Assembly: GCA_963823095.1 (NCBI GenBank)
Contig: CAWGKI010000049.1
Coordinates: 496,001-560,000 of the forward strand
Direction: 5' to 3'
DNA: 64,000 nucleotides
Source: CAIVVT01 sp963823095
Lineage (GTDB): Bacteria; Acidobacteriota; Terriglobia; Bryobacterales; Bryobacteraceae
The notes beneath the pieces are model-generated. The model was not told the origin of the DNA, did not search any database, and was given only the letters and a program-made list of their open reading frames with translations. Shown piece by piece: positions 55,401-63,688 of the stretch. A program made the position numbers and the translations under genes. Position 1 is the stretch's first letter; each line of letters opens with the position of its first letter.

Positions 55401-55549
55401 TCAACACTGCCGTGAACACGACAGCCTACACCGCGACCAAGGGCGTGCTCGTCCCGGTCTCCGGTTTGGGCGTCGGCAACCAGAGCCAGGGCTTCCCGGA
55501 CGGCACCAACGCGCGTCGCGCTCAGGTGGCCTTCCGGCTGGTGTTCTAG
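52493..55549 (+). CDS. TonB-dependent receptor with carboxypeptidase-regulatory-like domain
   Basis: A 1018-residue outer-membrane receptor, the second of its kind in the window. The ATG at 52493 follows AAGGTAGGA and starts a signal peptide (LRQICCLLLCIVFAVALLPA). A carboxypeptidase regulatory-like domain follows (GSVSGVVQDATGAIIPGAKV, about residues 26-110), then a plug region (FRGISSGNAFLTDGNY, YSAEFGRAMGGIINTVTRSG). A long barrel ends with AQVAFRLVF, whose terminal Phe fits BAM recognition. The substrate is unknown; no SusD or enzyme gene is adjacent. It is related to, but clearly diverged from, the receptor at 23 kb, so they are not a recent duplication. Confidence 0.92.
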   Translation: MLRQICCLLLCIVFAVALLPAQNSAGNGSVSGVVQDATGAIIPGAKVIVANVDKGIRRELESNGSGLFSAPALVPSTGYSLTVSKQGFATYNVSDFQVTVGGSVDFKVMMQVAGSATQVEVTATAPVIEETKSGVTDVVNQGQIDGLPINGRRADTFALLTPAVVPDGTFGLISFRGISSGNAFLTDGNYTTNSFYMENAGRTRITTQISQDAVQEFQVLSDGYSAEFGRAMGGIINTVTRSGSNAYHGTGYEFFRNRTLNAPDRYAPYSVRNPPEWRHQAGGSLGGPIKENKLFFFSNFELVKRNFPGLNRITSPQIADATGSKVNPANCKAPATAAQCAAATSFIQKQMDVLVPRTVSSYMGFAKLDYRPNDRNTFSFDANAMHWRSPYGIQTQAVLTNGNMIGGNGNSTVETRYGKADWTWITSPSSLNDLRFGWFKDRLSDPAASDLWPSTGALAISVAGAAVGAASAYPRTQPSEQRFQISDNYSLTKGSHSFKVGIDFSTTEDYINQIYNAAGSYSYSTLTAFAQDFTGNTTGLRSYSSFSQTFGNPIQDFRTTEVNLYVQDTWKLSRKATLNYGVRWEKALLPQPTMSDPNYPQTSRIPSPDKNFAPRLSLAYSLDDKTVIRVGGGLFYAPFVGNGLDTLFLGNGIYQTSISVNSTSTGAPVFPNPVASVNTVPAGTKNITFASPNFHNPYTEQATLAIQRQVGRDTDVTASYIFSHGVGLITSRDLDLGAPTTTQTYTIQDASKTNVGTYITPIWTSASKIDTRYGRIYQVENGGNSSYNALALQFRKRMSHGLTLQGSYTWSHAIDDAQQSGASNTIAYAQSNMLNGNYSADRGSSGTDQRHRATINWLWAPRFTKSTSWASRYLVNGWELSSITTMASSQPATAFVSISGQQFTGVTFYGGNTTLNGSGGWGRVPFWPVNSLNIDKMYKVDARLTRNLPFTEKVTGMLMFEAFNAFNTQFNTAVNTTAYTATKGVLVPVSGLGVGNQSQGFPDGTNARRAQVAFRLVF

Positions 55550-55596
55550 GACGCACAACGGCAACGGGCCGCGATCGTCTCGTGGCCGGCTGAATG

Positions 55597-55628
55597 AAGC
55601 GGCAGGGTCCCACCGGATCCTGCCGCTT
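55597..55628. terminator. Bidirectional hairpin between TonB receptor and methyltransferase
   Basis: AAGCGGCAGG and CCTGCCGCTT form a perfect 10-bp stem with a 12-nt loop, followed by TCCTATT on the plus strand. It lies between the convergent stop codons at 55549 and 55631. Confidence 0.6.
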
Positions 55629-55630
55629 TC

Positions 55631-56314
55631 CTATTCGGCCTGTCTCGTCGCGTTTCCTTGGTGTGGGTTCCGGAGACTTAACCCCGCGCAGGGTGTTCCT
55701 TGCTCCATGCCCTCCGGCCCCGGCGCGCTGCAGTCCACTGGCTTCGGGACGGTGAACAGGTACAGCGTCCTTCCCTCCACCAGCAACTTCTGATCTGGCT
55801 TCCAGTCCCGTATCGGGAAGCTGTGGGAGACGATGCGTGTCCCAGGGGCGAGTTCGCGCAGGAAGCGCGGACGGAACTTCTCCAGCACGGTTGGGATCAG
55901 GAAGACTGTGACCACGCTGGCTTCGGAGATGTTGACGTCGAAGAAACTCTTCTGCTCGAATTGCGCGCGGGCTGCCACGCCGGCTCTCGCCGCATTCTCA
56001 CGCGCCTCGACGATGCGCTGCGGATCGATGTCGTAGCCGACACCGCGAGCGCCGAATTCCTTTGCCGCCGTCACGATGATGCGGCCGTCTCCGCAGCCCA
56101 GATCCAGAACAACGTCGCGCGGTCCCACATGGGCCATTCGAAGCATCGCCCGGACGACGTTTGGCGGAGTCTGGACATAGGGGACGTCGAGACCCTTCCC
56201 GAACTCGAGTTGCTTCGTGCTCTGGCAGGAGGAAGCGGCTAACGTGAAAGCCGCCAGCAATAGACTAGAGCAACGGAACGGCAGTGGGCGTGAGGTTCCT
56301 TCGGAGTGCGGCAC
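55631..56314 (-). CDS. Lipoprotein SAM-dependent methyltransferase-like protein
   Basis: A 227-residue protein with a class-I methyltransferase fold: motif I VVLDLGCGDGRIIVTAAKEF, GVGYDIDPQRIVEARENAAR, and LAPGTRIVSHSFPIRDWKPD. Unexpectedly it begins with a lipoprotein signal (RCSSLLLAAFTLAASSCQST, lipobox ASSC), which would place it outside the cytoplasm, where S-adenosylmethionine is not known to be available. Similar signal-bearing methyltransferases are common in environmental phyla, and their role is unresolved. The initial residues before the hydrophobic stretch could indicate a later start. It converges on the TonB receptor gene. Confidence 0.8.
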   Translation of the reverse strand: MPHSEGTSRPLPFRCSSLLLAAFTLAASSCQSTKQLEFGKGLDVPYVQTPPNVVRAMLRMAHVGPRDVVLDLGCGDGRIIVTAAKEFGARGVGYDIDPQRIVEARENAARAGVAARAQFEQKSFFDVNISEASVVTVFLIPTVLEKFRPRFLRELAPGTRIVSHSFPIRDWKPDQKLLVEGRTLYLFTVPKPVDCSAPGPEGMEQGTPCAGLSLRNPHQGNATRQAE

Positions 56315-56485
56315 GCAATCAGCTTATACCGACGGCGAGATTACTCGTGAGGGCCTCGTGAGGACCTGGGCGCGGAGAAATCGGATTATTTCCGCTTTGC
56401 CTCTAATCAACTCGTGGCGAAGGGCCGATATTACTGTGTGAGAGGGGCACTGCCGGGCCTCGAAATCGGGTATTGATGGAAGTGC

Positions 56486-57889
56486 ATGGAATATCTGGCA
56501 TACTTCGCATTTCTCGCCGCCGGTCTGCTGGCCGGCTGGCTGATCGCCTCGCGCAAGTCGTCGTCGGCCCAGGCGGAATGCGCGGGACTGCGCGCGCAGA
56601 TGGCCGAGAAGGACTTGGCATTCGCCGCCAAGCAGAGTGACCTGGGGGTGGCGCAACAGAAGCTGAATGAGGTCTCGCAGGCGAGTTCCGCCGCGCAGAG
56701 CGAAGCCGCCGCGCTACGCGCCCGGCTGGTGGAGATTGAACGCGCCCACGTCGAGAAGGTGAAAGAGATCAACGACGCGCAGGCGCGCCTGGTGGAGAGC
56801 TTCAAGGCGCTGGCCTCCGACGCTTTGCACGCCAACAACCGGCAGTTCCTGGAGCTCGCCAAGGCGACTTTGGAGACGGCTCAAAAGGCCGCGGCCGGCG
56901 AGTTGGAAAAGCGCGCGACGGCGGTGGAGACCTTGGTGAAGCCGATTCGCGAGTCGCTTGAAAAGGTAGACAAGCACATTGGCGAAATGGAGAAAGAGCG
57001 CGTCAGTGCTTACTCCGGTCTCACTGAGCAGGTGAAGCTGCTCGGCGTGGCGCAGTCGCAACTGCAGAGCGAGACGGCGCAACTGGTGCGCGCTCTGCGG
57101 GCTCCGCAAACGCGCGGCCGCTGGGGAGAAGTCACGCTGCGCCGTGTGGTCGAAATGGCCGGGATGAGCGAGCACTGCGACTTCGACGAGCAGGTCTCCG
57201 TGGATTCCGTGGATAATGACGGCGCGCGCCTGCGGCCCGACCTGATCGTGAAACTGCCCGGTGGGCGCGTCATTGTCGTGGACGCGAAGGTCTCGCTGAA
57301 GTCTTACCTGGATGCACTGGAGGCCCAGGACGACGCGTCGCGTGCCCTGTTGCTGATCGATCACGCGCGGCAGGTGAAGGATCACATTACGCGGCTCGGA
57401 GCGAAGAGCTACTTCGCGCAGTTCGATAAGACCCCCGATTTCGTCATTGCATTTTTGCCAGGGGATCCGTTCCTCGGGGCGGCGTTTGAGAAGGACCCGT
57501 CGCTGCTGGAGTACGGCGCGGAACGGAAGGTGCTGATCGCTACGCCGGCAACGCTCATCGCACTGTTGAAGGCGGTGGCCTACGGTTGGCGCCAGGAATC
57601 GGTGGAAGAAAACGCCCAGAAGATCAGCGACCTCGGAAAGGAACTCTACGAGCGAATTGCTAAACTGGCTGCGCACTTCACCGCCGTCGGCGACTCCTTG
57701 GGCAAGGCCGTCAAGAGTTACAACGACGCTGTCGGATCCCTGGAGGGCCGTGTTCTGGTGACCACCCGCAAGTTCCGCGAACTGAATGCGGCGAGTGCCA
57801 AGGAGATCCCCGAAGCGGGCGCGGTCGAGCGCTCTGTCCGGGCGATCCAGGCGCAGGAGCTGACCACGGGCGCGGAGGGAGGAGAATAG
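56486..57889 (+). CDS. rmuC: DNA recombination protein RmuC
   Basis: A 467-residue RmuC protein. One N-terminal membrane helix (YLAYFAFLAAGLLAGWLIAS) is followed by a long Ala/Glu/Lys-rich coiled coil (about residues 30-190). The RmuC nuclease-like domain then has the signature RALRAPQTRGRWGEVTLRRV, LRPDLIVKLPGGRVIVVDAK and PDFVIAFLPGDPFLGAAF. The VVDAK motif resembles the catalytic core of PD-(D/E)XK enzymes. In Escherichia coli RmuC limits DNA inversions at short inverted repeats, which may be relevant in a genome rich in palindromic repeats; that link is speculation. It stands alone, divergent from the methyltransferase gene. Confidence 0.94.
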   Translation: MEYLAYFAFLAAGLLAGWLIASRKSSSAQAECAGLRAQMAEKDLAFAAKQSDLGVAQQKLNEVSQASSAAQSEAAALRARLVEIERAHVEKVKEINDAQARLVESFKALASDALHANNRQFLELAKATLETAQKAAAGELEKRATAVETLVKPIRESLEKVDKHIGEMEKERVSAYSGLTEQVKLLGVAQSQLQSETAQLVRALRAPQTRGRWGEVTLRRVVEMAGMSEHCDFDEQVSVDSVDNDGARLRPDLIVKLPGGRVIVVDAKVSLKSYLDALEAQDDASRALLLIDHARQVKDHITRLGAKSYFAQFDKTPDFVIAFLPGDPFLGAAFEKDPSLLEYGAERKVLIATPATLIALLKAVAYGWRQESVEENAQKISDLGKELYERIAKLAAHFTAVGDSLGKAVKSYNDAVGSLEGRVLVTTRKFRELNAASAKEIPEAGAVERSVRAIQAQELTTGAEGGE

Positions 57890-57923
57890 CGACTCCTCGA
57901 TGCTCGCTGCTACTCCCCTGCGG

Positions 57924-59781
57924 CTACTCGAGAACCAGCACCTCCAGGCGGCTGGGCGTGGCCGTCGAGTGGCCGATGCGCTGCGTCGCGGGCCGGAAGT
58001 CCTCTGGCTTGGCGAACGGGATGCTCTCCACGAAGCTCTGCGGATTGCGGTCCACCACGGGGAACCACGAACTCTGCACCTGGACCATAATGCGGTGGCC
58101 CATCTTGAAGGTGTGCAGAATGTCCGGCATGTCGTATCGAATCTCAACGAACTGGTTCGATGGAAGGGGCTCTGGTTTCGCGAAGCTCTTCCAGAATCTG
58201 CCCCGGAATGGTTCGCCACGGACAAGCTGCTCGTATCCTCCCATATGCAGCCGGGCTGGGTTGGGCGACGGCGCCGGCGCATTCGCCGGATAGACATCGA
58301 TCAGTTTGACGACCCAATCGGAGTCGGTACCGGAAGTGGATGCTTGCAGGCGCACTCCGATCGGGCCCGAGAGTGTCACGTCGTGGTCGAGCGGCGGCGT
58401 CCGATAAGCCACGACGTCGGGCCGCCGTTCCGCAAAGCGTTGGTCGTCGATCATGTACTCCTGAGCCATTCCAGGCGCGATGAACGACGTGGAAGGAACA
58501 GGCTTGGAAGGGTCGCTGATATATTGGTCGAAGCCTTCCGGTTGTTGCGGCGGATCGAAGCCGAGCCCGCCGTTTTCGAGGAAATAAAGCGTACGCTTCC
58601 GTGCGGCCGGCGGAGGCCAGGCACTGAACGTCAACCACTGATTGGTGCCCGTTTCGAACATCCAGGCGACTGGCAGCTTGGGATCCTGCCCATCGCGCAG
58701 CCATTTTTCGAAGAACGGCGTTTCGATCCACTCCTGGAAGAAAGTGGAGGTGTTCTGGCCGAACTCGACAGGGCCCAGATGAGTGCCGCCCTCACGGCCA
58801 TGCCAACCGCCGTGCACCCACGGGCCCATGACGATCGAGACCGGTGCCTTGGGACTTCGCGTGGATGCGTTCAAGAAGAGTTTGAGTGGGCCCTGCAGGT
58901 CCTCTGCGTCGTACCAGCCGCCGACAGCGAGCACGGCGGGTTGAACGTCGTGGATGTGCGGAACCAGGCTGCGCGCCTGCCAGAAATCGTCGTAGGAGGT
59001 GTGTTTCAGCAGGTCGGTGAAGTATCGGTTGCGGTAGCGATAGTACTTCTCATCGCCATTGGACAGCGGTCCAAGCGCGAGGTAGAAGGCGTAACCGTCC
59101 TCCGTCCCGAACTCGAACTGCGATTCCCGCTTCGGCAACTGTGGCTCTTTGTGCTCGCCGAAGGAGCGGTAAAAGCCGAAGTTGGCGGCCAGGTAAAACG
59201 CTCCGTTATGTGAGTTGTCGTCGCCGAGGAAGAGATCCACCATGGGCGCTTGCGGGGAGACGGCCTTCAACGCGGGGTGGCCGAGAGCAGCCCGCGGCCG
59301 CGTAGAAACCTGGGTAGGACGTACCGGTGAGGCCAGCGCGCCCATTGTTGCGCGGGACGTTGTTCAGCAACCAGTCGATGGTGTCGTAGGTGTCCGTGCT
59401 TTCGTCGATGTCTTTCGATCCTGGGTGCGCCTCCAGTTGCGGCCGCATCTCGGAAAACGTCCCTTCGCTCATGTAGCGGCCGCGGACATCCTGCTGGACA
59501 AAAATGTAGCCTGCGTGGGCCATGGCCACCGACGGTCCGAGGCGCGAGGGGTACTTGTCCTCACCGTAAGGCGAGGAACTGTAAGGAGATCGAGTGATCA
59601 GGAACGGGTATGACCGCGAGGTGTCCTTTGGCGCATAAACGGCCGTGAACAGCTTGACGCCATCGCGCATTGGGATCCGAAACTCCCGCTTCGTGTAATT
59701 CTCGCGGATCCAGTCGGAACCCTGCCCGCAGACGATGGCAGGCAAGCACGCGAAGAACAACGAAAGACGGTAGAGATGCAT
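57924..59781 (-). CDS. CocE/NonD-family exported serine hydrolase (apparent frameshift)
   Basis: A CocE/NonD-type alpha/beta-hydrolase, related to X-Pro dipeptidyl-peptidases and cocaine esterase. The N-terminal part has a signal peptide (HLYRLSLFFACLPAIVCGQ), FRIPMRDGVKLFTAVYAP, FVQQDVRGRYMSEGTF and the nucleophile motif GLTGTSYPGF. The frame breaks at about 59291-59293 (one extra G in GCGGGCTGC on the minus strand). It continues as GHPALKAVSPQAPMVDLFLG, WYDAEDLQGPLKLF, GPWVHGGW and the C-terminal jelly-roll domain ending RLEVLVLE. The corrected protein is 618 residues. The start is the ATG at 59781; an upstream ATG at 59799 is possible. It probably cleaves esters or peptides in the periplasm. 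Confidence 0.88.
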
Positions 59782-60111
59782 AAAAGATAATGTAAACACC
59801 CCGTTAGGTACTTTGTAAATTCAGTACTATCGATTACAATCTAATCAAAGCCCACGGGGCTCTCCTCCGATGCCCCGTACCCGCTTGGGCGACCACGTCC
59901 TCCTCCAGTGGTCGCCCATCTAAACCTCTTCTCCCCGCCTGAGTGATTCCAATCTTGTCGATGCCCGGTTTCGAGCGGCCGGTTCGGATACAGCGCGAGC
60001 GACTCCGCTGCCGATGAAGACCTCACTGTCTTCGCGATCGTGTCGCACGAGTGGAGCTTGAGAACGGTCCATAAGGCGAGGTGGTATCCTCCAGCCGGAG
60101 GCGTGTTTCCT
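59782..60111. other. Divergent intergenic region
   Basis: This 330-bp gap lies between the divergent CocE-like and tryptophanase genes. Apart from the two hairpins at 59854-59917 it shows only an AT-rich stretch (about 59785-59850), which may hold the promoter of the CocE-like gene. No further gene is seen. Confidence 0.4.
59854..59917 (-). ncRNA. Tandem hairpins with GGA-rich loops in a 5' leader
   Basis: On the minus strand GGGCGACCAC/GTGGTCGCCC (59917-59887) encloses the loop TGGAGGAGGAC. ACGGGGC/GCCCCGT (59878-59854) encloses ATCGGAGGAGA. Both loops show repeated GGA, the recognition element of CsrA/RsmA proteins, and they are 8 nt apart. They lie 73 bp upstream of the CocE-like start, so they may be its mRNA leader or a small RNA. 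Function is inference. Confidence 0.4.
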
Positions 60112-61462
60112 TTGAAAACCATCATCGAACCGTTCCGCATCAAGAGCGTCGAGCCGCTGCGCCAGACGACTGCCGAGGAGCGCTCCAAATTGATCGCCGG
60201 TGCTGGCTACAACCTCTTCTTGCTTCGCGCCAGAGATATCCTGATCGACTTACTCACGGACTCAGGCACGAGCGCAATGTCCACCGAGCAGTGGGCGGGG
60301 ATGATGCGCGGAGACGAGAGCTACGCGGGCAGCGAGAGCTACTTCCGTCTGAAGGGCGTGGCCGAGGCTCTGACGGGATTCAAACACGTGATTCCCGCGC
60401 ATCAGGGGCGGGCGGCGGAGCGCATTCTGTTCAGCGTTCTCTGCAAACCGGGACACATCGTTCCGAACAATACGCATTTCGACACCACGCGCGCTAACGT
60501 CGAATTCACCGGCGCGCAGGCTGTCGATCTGCTGAAGCCCGAGGCGCGCGACACGCAGGCGCAACTCCCATTCAAGGGCGACATGGACACGGAAGCGCTC
60601 GAACGGTTGATCGCCGAGCGCGGCCGCGAGAATGTGCCTCTGGTGATGGTGACCGTTACCAACAACTCGGGCGGCGGCCAGCCCGTGTCGATGGCGAATC
60701 TCGAACAGGTTCGCGAGATCGCGCGGCGGCATCGACATCCCGTTGTACCTCGACGCTTGCCGCTTCGCCGAAAACGCATGGTTCATTCACGAGCGCGAGC
60801 CGGGATACGCGGAGTGGACGCCGCGCGACATCGCCCGGAAGATGTTCTCTCTCGCCGATGGATGCACTTTCTCCGCGAAGAAGGACGCGTTCGCGAACAT
60901 CGGCGGCTTGTTGTGTTCGAACGACGATCGTCTGGCCGAACAGGAAAAAGACCTGCTCATCCTCACGGAGGGATTTCCGACTTACGGCGGGCTGGCAGGG
61001 CGCGATCTTGACGCGATTGCCGTGGGGCTGGAAGAGATTCTCGATCCCTACTATCTCGCTTACCGGATCGCCTCCACCGCGTATTTGGGCCGGCATATTG
61101 CCGACCACGGCGTGCCAATTGTCGAACCGCCGGGCGGGCACGCGATCTACATCGACGCAGGGCGCATGCTTCCGCATATTCCTCGCACCCAGTACCCGGC
61201 GCAATCCCTGGCGGTCGAGCTATACCGGCACGCGGGCATCCGGAGTGTCGAGATCGGGTCGGTCATGTTCGGCGAACATGCTCAGCACGAGTTGCTGCGG
61301 TTGGCCATCCCGAGGCGTGTATACACGCAAAGCCATATCGACTATGTCGTGGAAGCGATTCTCGAGGTCAACGAGCGGAAGGATCGTCTGCGCGGATACG
61401 AGATCGTATCGCAGCCGCAGTTCCTGAGGCACTTCAGTTGCCGATTCCACCCGTTGGAGTGA
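60112..61462 (+). CDS. tnaA: Tryptophanase (apparent frameshift)
   Basis: A PLP-dependent beta-eliminating lyase of the tryptophanase/tyrosine phenol-lyase family. It starts at a TTG with GGAGG 10 bp upstream; a GTG at 60040 is less likely. The first frame runs to about 60730 (VTVTNNSGGGQPVSMANLEQ). One extra G in CGGCGGC then shifts it, and IPLYLDACRFAENAWFIHE continues in the next frame, with the PLP lysine in FSAKKDAFANIGG. Correction gives 449 residues. At the position where tyrosine phenol-lyase has Arg (MERG) this protein has VEIGS, and HFDTTR carries Asp where the lyase has Thr. Both fit tryptophanase, which splits tryptophan into indole, pyruvate and ammonia. Confidence 0.87.
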
Positions 61463-61469
61463 GAGCGCG

Positions 61470-61495
61470 CCTGGGAACGCCGATCTCCAGATCGG
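61470..61495 (+). repeat. GATC-centred palindromic repeat, copy 7
   Basis: CCTGGGAACG plus CCGATCTCCAGATCGG, 7 bp after the tryptophanase stop codon and before the convergent ThuA gene. Confidence 0.85.
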
Positions 61496-61527
61496 CCCCG
61501 GCTTACCTCCAGCAAGATCACTGATAT

Positions 61528-61557
61528 CGCCGCTCCCTGACGGTCGAGGCTCCGTTT
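61528..61557 (-). repeat. AAACGGAGCC dispersed repeat, copy 2
   Basis: The minus strand reads AAACGGAGCCTCGACCGTCA and then GGGAGCGGCG, matching 15348-15377 at most positions. It lies 15 bp past the end of the ThuA gene, next to a GATC palindrome, as in the 15.3-15.7 kb cluster. Confidence 0.6.
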
Positions 61558-61572
61558 CGAGGTTGGACTCCG

Positions 61573-62451
61573 CTATTTGCGGACGCTGGCGGCCGTGGCT
61601 GTAGGAAAGTCCTTGGGCACTTTCACAGTCACCTTGCCGGTAGCTGCCCACTCGGTTCCGCGCTGCAGCGTCGTGATGAAGCCCACGCACTGCATCGCCG
61701 CGACGTCGTGACCGAGCGTAGTATGGAACACGCGGCCCTTGCCGTAGCGAATGGTCATCAGCATCGGTTCTTCTTCACCGGTCCCGCGATTTGACGGCTC
61801 GGAGTGCGCGGTGCCCAGCACCGTCAGATTCTCGGCCGGCCCGCACAAGCTGTCATAAAGCTCGTCGGGTGCGTGGGTCCACTCCACCGGCAGGCCCTTG
61901 GAAATGGGGCTCTTCGTATCCCGCATGACTACCTGGAACGGCAGTCGCGCGCCGTGATTGCCGCAACGCGCAGGGCTCGAATCGAGCACGACCTTACCTT
62001 CCTTGAAACGCACGCGCGGTCCGAACTTTTCCGTGGTGCGATTCTCCCAGCCGCCTACCGCGATCATCTGGCCGTACTCCTTCCACTGCGGAAACGAGTT
62101 GTCCGCGGCGTGATAGGACACGAAGCCGCCGCCGTTTCGAACGAAGGTCTCGAAGGCCGTTTGCGTTTCCACCGGCCACGCTTCGCCGTTGTAGTTCGAA
62201 ACCACCACGGCGAACTTGGAGAAATCGGGTTTGAACCCGCTCATGTCCTGGCCCTTGGCCGGCGCTGTTGCGACCTCAACCGCAAATCGCCCGCTTTCTT
62301 CCAGGAGCTTTTTCAATACGGGCGTCGTTTCCTTCCAGGCGTGATTGTTCTGCCCGTCGACGATCAGGACCTTCAGCGGGGGCGCCGCGGAAGCGAGCGA
62401 TTGGATCAAACACAGCGCGGCGGCGGGGAGGAGAGATATTCGGATATTCAT
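61573..62451 (-). CDS. Exported ThuA-domain protein
   Basis: A 292-residue protein with a signal peptide (NIRISLLPAAALCLIQSLAS) and a ThuA-like (glutamine-amidotransferase-like fold) domain: LKVLIVDGQNNHAWKETTPV, FAVVVSNYNGEAWPVETQTA, FVRNGGGFVSYHAADNSFPQ and RYGKGRVFHTTLGHDVAAMQ. ThuA proteins are tied to trehalose and other disaccharide use through 3-keto-sugars, but the enzymatic role of exported ThuA domains is not settled. AGAAGG precedes the ATG at 62451. It follows a Tat-exported TIM-barrel protein on the same strand with an 89-bp gap, probably one sugar-processing unit. Confidence 0.92.
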   Translation of the reverse strand: MNIRISLLPAAALCLIQSLASAAPPLKVLIVDGQNNHAWKETTPVLKKLLEESGRFAVEVATAPAKGQDMSGFKPDFSKFAVVVSNYNGEAWPVETQTAFETFVRNGGGFVSYHAADNSFPQWKEYGQMIAVGGWENRTTEKFGPRVRFKEGKVVLDSSPARCGNHGARLPFQVVMRDTKSPISKGLPVEWTHAPDELYDSLCGPAENLTVLGTAHSEPSNRGTGEEEPMLMTIRYGKGRVFHTTLGHDVAAMQCVGFITTLQRGTEWAATGKVTVKVPKDFPTATAASVRK

Positions 62452-62540
62452 GATTGCCTTCTGTAATGTCATATCAGCTTTTGACCCAGGAAGCAGAGGT
62501 CTTCCGTGGGGATCGCCGCGGCGCGAATCTATTTGTGGCT

Positions 62541-63458
62541 CTATAGCCGCTCGACCAGCTTGAGCAGAGCTGTGAGAGACACTCGAGTTGCCGCGGCTTT
62601 TCCATCCGGATGCTTATAGTGCGTTTCCAGCGTGAACGCGCCCTTGTAGCCGCTCTTGAGTAGAGCCCGCATCTGTCCCAGGTTGTTGAACTCGCCGTCA
62701 CCCACCGCGCACCACTCCACCTTGCCGTCGGGCGTGTGCCGGTAGTCGCGCAAATGAACATGGAAGATACGCGCGGGGTCGAGCAAGCGGTAGCCGTCCG
62801 GGAAGGAAATCTCTCCGTCTTTCCCCGCGTTGTTGGGATCCCAGGTCAGCCCAACCGCGTCGTCCTGAACGTTCTTGAGGAGCTGTGCGGCCGTCGCGGC
62901 GCGGAGAACGTAGCTGCCTTCCAGGTTCTCGACGGCGAGGCGTACGCCACCCTTCCTGGCCCGCCTGGCCGCCTCTTTGAGCAACTCGTAAATGCGGGGC
63001 AGGGCACTCGCGTCGGGCGTCTCGCCCTGCTTGTAAGTGAAAGCAAATGTGCGCAGGCAGTCCGTGCCGAGGATGTGGGCGCGCTCGATGGCGGCGTCCA
63101 GCAGGGCCCATTCTTTGTCGAGCGCCGCCTGCCCCTCGGGAGTATGCGCCGGGAGTTGCCCGCGGAAGAAGGCGGTACCCAGAACGGCTGTCTTCACCTG
63201 GTTGGCGTCCAGAATCGCGCGCGCTTCGCGCACTCGTTCCACCGGCTGAGCCGTGTTGTATTTGCCCCAGATGGATCGCAGGTCCGCCCAGCCGACGCCG
63301 AAGCCGTTCAGAAAACGGGCCGCGGTCTCGACGTCTTCGTCGATCTCATCCGTGACTACGCCGAGCCGGACTTGTTGGAGCGTCGCGCCGAATACGGCGT
63401 TCCAGCCTGTGGGAATAGCACTTGCGGTAACGAGAAAGCGCCGACGGTTCAAGGGCAT
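62541..63458 (-). CDS. Tat-exported sugar phosphate isomerase/epimerase-like TIM barrel
   Basis: A 305-residue xylose-isomerase-like TIM-barrel protein. A twin-arginine signal (PLNRRRFLVTASAIPTGWNA) directs it out of the cytoplasm in folded form. Metal and active-site strands are visible: VRLAVENLEGSYVLRA (Glu ligand), AVGLTWDPNNAGKDGE (Asp), RIFHVHLRDYRHTP (His) and GAFTLETHYKHPDG (Glu). Relatives isomerise or epimerise keto-sugars, and in Acidobacteriota and Planctomycetota they often accompany ThuA and Gfo/Idh/MocA proteins, as here. The substrate is unknown. It is upstream of the ThuA gene and divergent from the B12-binding protein gene. Confidence 0.9.
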   Translation of the reverse strand: MPLNRRRFLVTASAIPTGWNAVFGATLQQVRLGVVTDEIDEDVETAARFLNGFGVGWADLRSIWGKYNTAQPVERVREARAILDANQVKTAVLGTAFFRGQLPAHTPEGQAALDKEWALLDAAIERAHILGTDCLRTFAFTYKQGETPDASALPRIYELLKEAARRARKGGVRLAVENLEGSYVLRAATAAQLLKNVQDDAVGLTWDPNNAGKDGEISFPDGYRLLDPARIFHVHLRDYRHTPDGKVEWCAVGDGEFNNLGQMRALLKSGYKGAFTLETHYKHPDGKAAATRVSLTALLKLVERL

Positions 63459-63688
63459 CTTCAGGCGAGTCTATTGCGTCGGAGCGGCGATGCGCAACGC
63501 AGGGTGCCGCGCGAAACCTGCCGCTAAAGATCCTGTATAAAAATATCGAACCTATCGAACGACGCTGACGTCTCCCTGCTGCTATCATTGCAGTGCTGTA
63601 GTTCCCGGGTGAAGACCAACCCATTCCCCCGCACATTTCGTCGAGCGCGACCCGTCGTCGAGCAAACCAACGAGGAGAATTCCGGACC

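Noticed and set aside
56714..58297. Long minus-strand frame opposite rmuC
   Set aside because: It is the antisense of rmuC coiled-coil and nuclease codons and has no recognisable domain or start.
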